Shown: positions 1-5,313 of the stretch, one piece after another
How positions within the stretch are numbered: the stretch's first letter is position 1
Layout of the letters: each line of letters begins with the position of its first letter
Source of the DNA: an uncultured Acidimicrobiales bacterium
Lineage (GTDB): Bacteria > Actinomycetota > Acidimicrobiia > Acidimicrobiales > SZUA-35
DNA length: 9,073 nucleotides
NCBI GenBank assembly: GCA_938008925.1
Contig: CALLIQ010000247.1
Coordinates: 1-9,073 of the forward strand
Reading direction: 5' to 3'
The notes under the pieces: generated by a model
What the model saw: only the letters and a program-made list of their open reading frames with translations
Database searches by the model: none
Told to the model about the DNA's origin: nothing
Translations under genes and position numbers: made by a program

Positions 1-863
1 TGGATCGCGTGCTGCGCCGGCACATTCGCGCACAGGCGCATCGAGGCGAGCATGCGAAGCCCCTCGATGTAGCTCGTGGCGCGGCCCTTGGCGCCGCTGA
101 TCGTCATCCACCCGGAGCGGAAGCCGGCGACTCGATAGGTCTTCGACAGCCCGTTCAGCGTGAGGAACACGACGTCGTCGGCCAGCGACGCGATCGATGT
201 GTGCGTGGCGTGGTCGTACAGGATCTTGTCGTAGATCTCATCGGCCATGACCACGAGGTCGTGCTCTCGTGCGATCTCGACGATCTCGGACAACAGCTCA
301 CGCGAGTACACCGCACCCGTCGGGTTGTTGGGGTTGATCACCACGATCGCCCGTGTCCGATCGGTGATCTTCGACCGGATGTCGTCGAGGTCTGGGAACC
401 AGTCGGCCGCTTCGTCGCATCGGTAGTGAACGGGAACGCCACCACCCAACACGGTGGTCGCCGTCCACAGCGGGTAGTCGGGCGCCGGGATCAACACTTC
501 GTCGCCGGTGTTGAGCAGCCCGCCGAGCGCCATGCCGATCAGCTCGGAGACGCCATTGCCGATGTAGACGTCGTCGATCTCCACGCCGGAGATCCCCATG
601 CGCTGGTTGTATTGCATGACTGCCTTGCGGGCCGAGTACAGACCCTGCGAATCGCAATAGCCCTGCGCCGTCGGCAGGTTGCGCACCATGTCGACCAACA
701 CCTCTTCCGGCGCCTCGAAACCGAACGGCGCTGGATTGCCGATGTTCAGTTTGAGGATGCGGTGGCCCTCGTGCTCCAGCCGGTTCGCCTCGTCGAGAAT
801 CGGACCACGAATGTCGTAGAGGACGTCGTCGAGTTTGTGCGACTTCTGAACCGGCGTTGCCAT
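1..863 (-). CDS. alaA: AlaA-type alanine aminotransferase (PLP, class I/II), C-terminus cut by window edge
   Basis: This is a fold-type I PLP aminotransferase. By family it should interconvert alanine + 2-oxoglutarate with pyruvate + glutamate in the cytoplasm. About 287 residues are visible; full-length relatives run to about 400 or more, so the C-terminal domain lies outside the window. The N-terminus carries the AlaA hallmarks YDIRGP (16-21), LNIGNPAPFGF (39-49) and NLPTAQGYCDSQGLYSAR (62-79). The PLP site follows: PAPDYPLW (126-133), NPNNPTG (177-183), ADEIYDK (207-213) with D208 and Y211, Schiff-base lysine K241 in LSKTYR, and FRSGW with R249. The ATG at 863 fits the family N-terminus and lies 6 nt after a TATTCT box, so translation may be leaderless. 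It is divergent from the VOC gene. AlaA is preferred over generic AspC because of the motif match. The assignment is from recalled family sequences, not a search. Confidence 0.9.
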   Translation of the reverse strand, partial: MATPVQKSHKLDDVLYDIRGPILDEANRLEHEGHRILKLNIGNPAPFGFEAPEEVLVDMVRNLPTAQGYCDSQGLYSARKAVMQYNQRMGISGVEIDDVYIGNGVSELIGMALGGLLNTGDEVLIPAPDYPLWTATTVLGGGVPVHYRCDEAADWFPDLDDIRSKITDRTRAIVVINPNNPTGAVYSRELLSEIVEIAREHDLVVMADEIYDKILYDHATHTSIASLADDVVFLTLNGLSKTYRVAGFRSGWMTISGAKGRATSYIEGLRMLASMRLCANVPAQHAI

Positions 864-898
864 GCGTCGAGAATAGAGCTCGTGGCGGGCCCCAGCAC
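864..898 (-). promoter_or_regulatory. Predicted leaderless promoter of the alanine aminotransferase
   Basis: Read on the minus strand, TATTCT (875 to 870) is followed by six bases (CGACGC) and then the ATG at 863. This is the spacing expected if transcription begins at the A of the start codon. A GTGCTG hexamer (898 to 893) lies 17 nt upstream of the -10 and could act as a -35. No Shine-Dalgarno sequence is present. The element is seen in the sequence; its activity is inferred. Confidence 0.5.
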
Positions 899-945
899 TT
901 CATTACCGGCCTGGACGCCGCCACCGCCGAGGTGTCGGCGCTTCC

Positions 946-978
946 GGCTCGAGCAACCGACGACTAGCGTTTCGAGCC
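946..978 (+). promoter_or_regulatory. Possible promoter and inverted repeat upstream of the VOC gene
   Basis: TAGCGT (965-970) ends 8 nt before the ATG at 979 and fits TANNNT, so the transcript could begin at or almost at the start codon; there is no Shine-Dalgarno. GGCTCGA (946-952) and TCGAGCC (972-978) form a 7-bp inverted repeat whose arms flank this -10 box. That could be an operator, but 7-bp repeats with a 19-nt spacer are common by chance in GC-rich DNA. Confidence 0.3.
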
Positions 979-1332
979 ATGGACCTGCTCGGTGTGCATC
1001 ACGTGTCGCTCAACGTCTCCGATCTCGACGAGACCGTCGCCTTCTACACCGACGTGCTCGGCCTGCCCCTGCTCGAGCGACCCGAGCTGCGCGTCGACGG
1101 CCGTTGGCTTGGGCTGCCCGACGGCCGGGAGCTCCACCTTCTGGCCTCTGACGTACCCGCTGACCAGGGACAACACTTCGCGTTCGAGGTCGACGACGTC
1201 GACGCCGCCATCGCCCATCTCGACGCCGCGGGCCATCGCACCTCGAAGCCCGGCGTGATCGACGGTGTCTGTCGCCAGACGTTCTGCGTCGACCCGTCGG
1301 GCAATCGAGTCGAGTTCAACCAGCGGCTCTGA
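979..1332 (+). CDS. VOC superfamily (glyoxalase/bleomycin-resistance/dioxygenase fold) small protein
   Basis: This 117-residue protein has the paired beta-alpha-beta-beta-beta layout of vicinal-oxygen-chelate proteins. The first module starts GVHHVSLNVSDLDETVAFY (5-23), followed by DVLGLPLLER. The second module starts HFAFEVDDVDAAIAHL (66-81) and ends FCVDPSGNRVEFNQ (102-115). Likely metal ligands are H8, H66 and E112, with E51 or H53 near the fourth position. These sit where glyoxalase I and extradiol-dioxygenase relatives place theirs, so an active metal site is plausible. The length matches single-domain VOC proteins that act as homodimers. The substrate cannot be read from sequence; lactoylglutathione lyase, fosfomycin or bleomycin resistance, or another lyase or isomerase role are all open. 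It stands alone, divergent from the aminotransferase and 100 bp upstream of the GGDEF gene. The fold is firm; the function is unknown. Confidence 0.85.
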   Translation: MDLLGVHHVSLNVSDLDETVAFYTDVLGLPLLERPELRVDGRWLGLPDGRELHLLASDVPADQGQHFAFEVDDVDAAIAHLDAAGHRTSKPGVIDGVCRQTFCVDPSGNRVEFNQRL

Positions 1333-1432
1333 CCCAGCCTGATCGATCGACGGCGAGCCTCGGTCAAAGCCTGCTGGATCGACTGCTCAGAGTTGTTCCG
1401 CTCGGTGAGCCAAACAACCTGCCTGCTCAATC

Positions 1433-3151
1433 ATGTCGCCGAAACGGTCGAAGCAGAGGCGTATGGATCGAGAGGCCCTCAGCGAACTCGAGCGAGCTGC
1501 CGTTCGGTCCGCCTTTCACGGCGAGGAAAACGACGCCATCGCGGGCATCTCCCGAGCGCTCGCGAGCGCCACGGATTCAGCGACCCGATGCGAGCTCCTG
1601 CTCGATCGCGCCGTCGCGCAACAGATCGACAACGATCCGCACCCCTCCGCACGCGACGCACTCGCAGCCGTCGAGGCCGCTGAGGCCGTCGGCCAAGACG
1701 ACCGGATCGCTGCCGCAGCCGCGGTCGCCGCTGGTTTCGTCCTGCGCACCGGCGATCTCGATCGCTCTGTCGACCTGGCTGTCCGGGCACTCGTCATCTT
1801 GTCCGAGACACCTCCCGCGTCCGCGCCCGCATCGGTCATGCGAGCGTTCAACGCCCTCTCGGTCTTCTTCAGCCGCCTGGCAGCGTTCGAGCTCGCCGTT
1901 CACTCAGCTCGACTCGCTTGGGACGTCGCCGACGGCCACGACTTCGACCCGTCGACCCGGTCGATCGTTGCCTACAACGTCTGCAGCTGCGCACTCGAAC
2001 GCCTCCGGGCGCCCGACTGCGACACCGCCGAGGTGACAGACCTCGTCACCGCGATCCACCAGTCGATCGCCTATCTGTCGAGCGACGAGCCGTCCGAGAC
2101 CGCCGGCCGCGTCGTCGCCCCCACGATGGCCGCGGAACTCGCCCTCCTCGGCCTCGGCGACCCGATGGCGATCAGCACACTCCAGGCTCTCGACACCGAC
2201 ACGATCGACGCTCCCCCACAGATGTGGGCGTGGCACCTCCTCGTTCGGTCACTCGTCGCCAGTCGAGCCGACGAGCTCCAGCTCGCGCTCGAGTTGGTCG
2301 ACGATGCGCTCGTCACGCTCGCGCTCCCAGCGTCGGAGGAACACAACCTGCTCCGAGCGATGCGCCACCGAGCCGACCTCCGCCGCCGTCTGGGCGACTT
2401 CGAGGGGGCGGCTGACGACCTCGAAGCGGTTGTCGAGCGCCTCCATCGTGCGCAGGTCGATCAGGTCGGCCGCATGTCCGCGCAGATCCGTCATCGAGCC
2501 GACAGCGAGATCGCTCGAACCCGGGTGCGCCGCGAGGCATCCGTTCTCGCCGAACAGATGGCGCTCGACGAGGTGACCGGCGTCGGCAGCCGTCGGTGGC
2601 TCAGCCGCATGGTCGACGAGCTCACGAGCGGCGGCGGGAGCGGCGCGCTCATCATGTTGGACCTGGATCACTTCAAGGCCATCAACGACACCTTCGGCCA
2701 TCGGACCGGCGACGAGGTGCTGTCCCGAGTCGGATCGGTGTTGCAGTCGACCTCACGAAGCGGCGACATCGTCGCTCGGTTCGGCGGCGAGGAGTTCATC
2801 CTCATCCTCCCGAACGGGACGATCGAAGAGGCGACGACTCGAGCTGAGCGAATCACCGATCGACTCCGCACGCTCGACTGGACCGACCTCGACCCAGCTC
2901 TCCATCTCACCGCATCGGCTGGAATCGCCGCCGGCGAGTTCGAGCACACCAGCCTGCTCTTCGAGCTCGCGGATCAACGGCTCTACATCGCCAAGAGCGA
3001 AGGTCGAGACCGAGTCGTCGGCGTACCGGGCCCGCTCCAGGCGACACGACGCGCAACCTCGCCGTCTGGCGCTGTGTCCTCAGACGCTGTCTTCTCGGAA
3101 GCGGTGTCCTCGGACGCGGTGTCCTCTGACTCTGTGTCGCCGTTGGCCTAG
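1433..3151 (+). CDS. Soluble diguanylate cyclase with TPR-like helical N-terminus and GGDEF domain
   Basis: This 572-residue protein should make cyclic-di-GMP from two GTP. Residues about 12-350 are helical and Ala/Leu-rich, with TPR-like pairs such as RLGDFEGAADDLEAVVERL; no membrane segment or signal peptide is seen, so sensing is probably cytoplasmic. A charged helix about 340-378 likely connects to the cyclase. The GGDEF domain (about 379-530) opens with DEVTG-GSRR at 379, has metal-binding D410 in LDLDHFKAIND, the GH-TGDE stretch (422-428), and active-site GGEEF at 451-455. The inhibitory site RSGD (R442, D445) lies five residues before GGEEF, so product inhibition is expected. No EAL or HD-GYP domain follows. 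The tail (about 547-570) is an acidic Ser/Val pentapeptide repeat. The ATG at 1433 gives the longest frame; an ATG at 1463 with a nearby AGAGG is an alternative. The input signal is unknown. Confidence 0.92.
   Translation: MSPKRSKQRRMDREALSELERAAVRSAFHGEENDAIAGISRALASATDSATRCELLLDRAVAQQIDNDPHPSARDALAAVEAAEAVGQDDRIAAAAAVAAGFVLRTGDLDRSVDLAVRALVILSETPPASAPASVMRAFNALSVFFSRLAAFELAVHSARLAWDVADGHDFDPSTRSIVAYNVCSCALERLRAPDCDTAEVTDLVTAIHQSIAYLSSDEPSETAGRVVAPTMAAELALLGLGDPMAISTLQALDTDTIDAPPQMWAWHLLVRSLVASRADELQLALELVDDALVTLALPASEEHNLLRAMRHRADLRRRLGDFEGAADDLEAVVERLHRAQVDQVGRMSAQIRHRADSEIARTRVRREASVLAEQMALDEVTGVGSRRWLSRMVDELTSGGGSGALIMLDLDHFKAINDTFGHRTGDEVLSRVGSVLQSTSRSGDIVARFGGEEFILILPNGTIEEATTRAERITDRLRTLDWTDLDPALHLTASAGIAAGEFEHTSLLFELADQRLYIAKSEGRDRVVGVPGPLQATRRATSPSGAVSSDAVFSEAVSSDAVSSDSVSPLA
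3071..3142 (+). repeat. 15-bp tandem repeat encoding A-V-S-S-D units at the diguanylate cyclase C-terminus
   Basis: Four consecutive in-frame 15-bp units at 3071, 3086, 3101 and 3116 encode AVSSD, AVFSE, AVSSD and AVSSD. A fifth partial unit, SVSP, precedes the last two residues and the stop. Units three and four differ by one base (GCGGTGTCCTCGGAC versus GCGGTGTCCTCTGAC), which points to recent slippage or duplication. The peptide is acidic, Ser-rich and probably disordered. Confidence 0.8.
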
Positions 3152-3155
3152 CGGG

Positions 3156-4142
3156 TCATCGCTCGAAACGCAGCCCGACACCCGCCGCGACCGCAGCGTC
3201 GTAGACGAGCTTCGCTGCAGCGACGTCCTGTGCAGCGACGCCACACGACTTGTAGAGCGTGAGCTGGTCGCCGTCGGCTCGACCCGACATCGTTCCCGCC
3301 ACGATCTCACCGATCTCGGCGTGCACGTGGTCGGCGGTGATCGCGCCCTCGGCCAGCGGCATCGCCAGGTCGTGGGAGCCGACAGGATGACCGGCGAAGG
3401 CTCCGGATCGGTCCTCGACGACCAGAAGCGAGTCGGCAACGGTTGCCGTGTCGAGCTCGCGGCCGGAATCGCTGAAGCCGACGGAGGTGACGTGGGTTCC
3501 CGGTTCCAGCCACGCCCGATCGATCACGGGTTCCGATGCGTGGGTCGTGAGCGCCACGATCCCGGCACCAGCGCAAGCCTCCTCGATGGCGGCAACAGCG
3601 ACGACCGGCGTGTCGAGCTCGCCGGCGAGCGACGACACCAGCGCCTCCGCCTTCGACAGGGTCCGACCCGTGATGCGAATCTCATCGAGCGACCGCACAC
3701 GATCGAGATGGAGCGCATGACTCCTCGCCTGCACGCCCGAACCGACGATCGTCGCAACGCTGACGTCCGGTCGAGCCAGGAGATCAGCCGACAAGGCTGA
3801 CCCGGCGGCGGTGCGCTCGGCGGTGATGACGTCGCCGTCGAGCATGGCCAGGATCGAGCCGTTGTCGGGATCGACGACGAGCACCGCTCCCTGATGGCTC
3901 GACAAGCCGAGCGCTTCGTTGCCAGCGAACACGGTGACCAGCTTCGTCGCCATCGCACCGAGCGCTGGAATGTGGGCGGGCATGACGGCCATGAACCCGA
4001 ACGGATCGTCGTTGATCGCTGCGATCCGCGGCGGCATCGAGACCCGCCCTGCCGACACCTCGACCATCGCGTCGCCGACCGCGACGCGCAGCGCGTCTCG
4101 GTCGATCAGCGAAGCGGTCTCGGCGGCGGTGAGGAGCAGCAT
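3156..4142 (-). CDS. Ornithine cyclodeaminase / mu-crystallin family NAD(P)-dependent protein
   Basis: This 328-residue protein matches the usual family length of 310-350. The family includes ornithine cyclodeaminase, archaeal alanine dehydrogenase, ketimine reductase (mu-crystallin) and siderophore-amino-acid synthases. Visible landmarks are PPRI (R39), MATKLVTVF (K67), the substrate-loop region VITAERTAAGSALSADLLAR (R110), and the Rossmann motif IVGSGVQA (G134-S-G136, A139). The equivalent of the usual VGAD-PGK-ELD active-site loop reads SVGFSDSGRELD (F223-S224-D225), so the catalytic Asp position is changed or shifted. True ornithine cyclodeaminase activity is therefore doubtful, and an imine or keto-acid reductase or amino-acid dehydrogenase role is more likely. 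The ATG at 4142 begins the family-like MLLLTAAETASLI; the upstream open frame is a Ser/Arg-rich shadow. It lies 79 bp downstream of the dehalogenase and ends 4 bp from the convergent GGDEF gene. Confidence 0.88.
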   Translation of the reverse strand: MLLLTAAETASLIDRDALRVAVGDAMVEVSAGRVSMPPRIAAINDDPFGFMAVMPAHIPALGAMATKLVTVFAGNEALGLSSHQGAVLVVDPDNGSILAMLDGDVITAERTAAGSALSADLLARPDVSVATIVGSGVQARSHALHLDRVRSLDEIRITGRTLSKAEALVSSLAGELDTPVVAVAAIEEACAGAGIVALTTHASEPVIDRAWLEPGTHVTSVGFSDSGRELDTATVADSLLVVEDRSGAFAGHPVGSHDLAMPLAEGAITADHVHAEIGEIVAGTMSGRADGDQLTLYKSCGVAAQDVAAAKLVYDAAVAAGVGLRFER

Positions 4143-4221
4143 CGGGCCAGTCTGACAGCCAGACCGGTCACCCCGCATGCTCCTCGGCACCGGTGAGAGG
4201 AAAGCCCGGCTGGCCCCTCGG
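4143..4221 (-). promoter_or_regulatory. Dehalogenase-to-OCD intergenic gap with possible weak promoter and small hairpins
   Basis: On the minus strand, CAGACT (4154 to 4149) stands exactly 6 nt before the OCD ATG and there is no Shine-Dalgarno. This matches the leaderless spacing seen at other genes here, although the first base of the hexamer is not T. GTCTG-ACAGC-CAGAC forms a 5-bp hairpin overlapping it. GGGCCAG near 4145-4151 and CTGGCCC near 4210-4216 are a long-range inverted repeat. No T-run follows, so this is not a canonical terminator. The OCD gene may be read from here or through from the dehalogenase. Confidence 0.25.
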
Positions 4222-5133
4222 TCAGCCGGCGGCGATGAAGGTGTTGAGAAGGGCGGCGAGCTCAGGACCTTTGTCCTCCTGAAGGAAGTGGCCACCACCC
4301 TCGATCGTGGTGTGCGGCTGCCCCTCGGCGCCCGCCACTCGCCCGATGAACGCGGCCTCTCCCCCGGCCGTGACCGGGTCACCGTCGCTGAAGCAGCACA
4401 GGAACGGCTTGTCGAACGCGAGCAGCACCTTCCACGCCTCCCGGTTCGGGCCAGCCTCGGGATCGTCGGGCGTGGTCGGGACATACGATGGCCAGATGCG
4501 GGCGCCGGCCTTGTACGTGTCGTCCGGGAACGGAGCGTCGTAACCGGCGACGACGTCGTCCGACAAGTCGGTGATCGTGGCGCCCTGGATGATCGTGCCG
4601 ATCGGGAACTCCGGTGCCTCCTGAGAGAACTTCTGCCATTGCATGAAGGCCTCACTCATCGGGCCGTCACCCGTCGGGAGGCCCGTGTTCCCGACCGCCA
4701 CCCGCGCGAAACGATCGGGCTGAGCGGTCACGAGTCGGAGCCCGATGAGGCCGCCCCAGTCCTGCCCGAAGAACGTGATGTCGCGCAGATCGAGACGATC
4801 GAACACGAGAGCGGACATCCAGTCGATGTGGCGGGCGTAGCTGTAGTCGTCCGCCTTCGTCGGCTTGTCGCTGCGCCCGAACCCGACCTGGTCCGGGACG
4901 ATCACTCGGTGGCCGGCTTCGACCAGCGGCGGAATCATGTGGCGGTAGAGAAAGCTCCACGCCGGTTCACCGTGCAGCAACAGCACGGGCGGCGCGTCGG
5001 CGGGCCCTTCGTCGAGGTAGTGGACCCGGAGCGTGCCACCGTCGCCATCGGCCACCTCGGCGTAGTGCGGGGCGAAGGGGTAACCGGGCAGGTTCTCGAA
5101 CCGTTCGTCGGGGGTACGGACGCATTCCATCAT
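4222..5133 (-). CDS. Haloalkane dehalogenase, DhlA/DhmA-like (HLD-I), alpha/beta hydrolase fold
   Basis: This 303-residue enzyme should cleave carbon-halogen bonds hydrolytically, giving an alcohol, halide and a proton, in the cytoplasm. The N-terminus VRTPDERFENLPGYPFAPHY (5-24) is typical of DhlA-like dehalogenases. H54-G55-E56-P57 forms the oxyanion region with E56 as in DhlA. GQDWGG gives nucleophile D125 with halide-binding W126. W166 or W214 in the cap could supply the second halide contact. The acid is D250 or D252 in FSDGDP, and the base is H282 in GGGHFLQED. Family and triad are clear; the natural substrate is not, and some homologues have weak dehalogenase activity. The ATG at 5133 is chosen over 5190: it has GAGGA five bases upstream, matches homologue N-termini, and the 5190 ATG falls inside a predicted -10 box. 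A second ATG at 5130 is equally possible. The OCD-family gene follows downstream. Confidence 0.9.
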   Translation of the reverse strand: MMECVRTPDERFENLPGYPFAPHYAEVADGDGGTLRVHYLDEGPADAPPVLLLHGEPAWSFLYRHMIPPLVEAGHRVIVPDQVGFGRSDKPTKADDYSYARHIDWMSALVFDRLDLRDITFFGQDWGGLIGLRLVTAQPDRFARVAVGNTGLPTGDGPMSEAFMQWQKFSQEAPEFPIGTIIQGATITDLSDDVVAGYDAPFPDDTYKAGARIWPSYVPTTPDDPEAGPNREAWKVLLAFDKPFLCCFSDGDPVTAGGEAAFIGRVAGAEGQPHTTIEGGGHFLQEDKGPELAALLNTFIAAG

Positions 5134-5138
5134 GTTGA

Positions 5139-5143
5139 TCCTC
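5139..5143 (-). promoter_or_regulatory. Ribosome binding site deciding the dehalogenase start
   Basis: GAGGA on the minus strand lies 5 nt before the ATG at 5133 and 8 nt before the adjacent ATG at 5130. The upstream ATG at 5190 has GAGG only one base away, too close to function. Confidence 0.6.
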
Positions 5144-5185
5144 GGGTGGTGACGCAGCTCGGGCTTCGGTGCTGCGGGAGTTCGC

Positions 5186-5215
5186 ATCATGCCTCATGCT
5201 GAATCGCCAGTCCAA
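5186..5215 (-). promoter_or_regulatory. Predicted dehalogenase promoter
   Basis: On the minus strand TTGGAC (5215 to 5210) is separated by 18 nt from CATGAT (5191 to 5186). Transcription would start near 5179, leaving a leader of about 45 nt that contains the Shine-Dalgarno site. The -35 is embedded in a perfect palindrome. Hexamers were matched by eye. Confidence 0.45.
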
Positions 5216-5220
5216 CTGGC
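5206..5220. promoter_or_regulatory. Palindromic operator candidate GCCAGT-CCA-ACTGGC
   Basis: This is a perfect 6-bp inverted repeat with a 3-nt spacer in the 180-bp divergent region between the dehalogenase and the MBL-fold gene. It overlaps the predicted -35 of the dehalogenase, where a bound repressor would block polymerase. No regulator gene is adjacent, so the binding protein is unknown. Confidence 0.45.
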
Positions 5221-5301
5221 AGTACTTGCGCGGGCACCTGTCCGCACGGGGCACGATCGGGCGTCCATCTCGTCGAAGCGGTGGCCCCCGCCGACCTCTG
5301 G

Positions 5302-5307
5302 CAATCT
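5302..5307 (+). promoter_or_regulatory. Possible -10 box for leaderless MBL-fold gene
   Basis: CAATCT lies exactly 6 nt before the ATG at 5314, the same spacing as the TATTCT boxes of the aminotransferase and TetR genes. No Shine-Dalgarno precedes this ATG. The first base departs from TANNNT, so support is weak. Confidence 0.3.
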
Positions 5308-5313
5308 GTGCCG

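Noticed and set aside
9..1151. Long plus-strand open frame opposite the aminotransferase
   Set aside because: It is a shadow of the clear AlaA reading and runs into the VOC gene; its Arg/His/Val-rich translation has no family motifs.
1333..1432. Possible small RNA, tRNA or terminator between VOC and GGDEF genes
   Set aside because: No cloverleaf, stable hairpin with T-run, or clear promoter could be seen in this 100-bp gap.
4143..4655. N-terminal extension of the OCD-family gene by about 171 codons
   Set aside because: The extension is Ser/Arg/Pro-rich, overlaps the dehalogenase in another frame, and the family N-terminus starts at the ATG at 4142.
5134..5190. Longer dehalogenase start at 5190
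   Set aside because: It lacks a properly spaced ribosome site, lies within the predicted -10 box, and adds residues not expected from relatives; the possibility is noted in the gene entry.
4177..5202. 341-codon plus-strand open frame opposite the dehalogenase
   Set aside because: The minus strand has the full dehalogenase triad and a ribosome site; the plus frame shows no recognisable domain.
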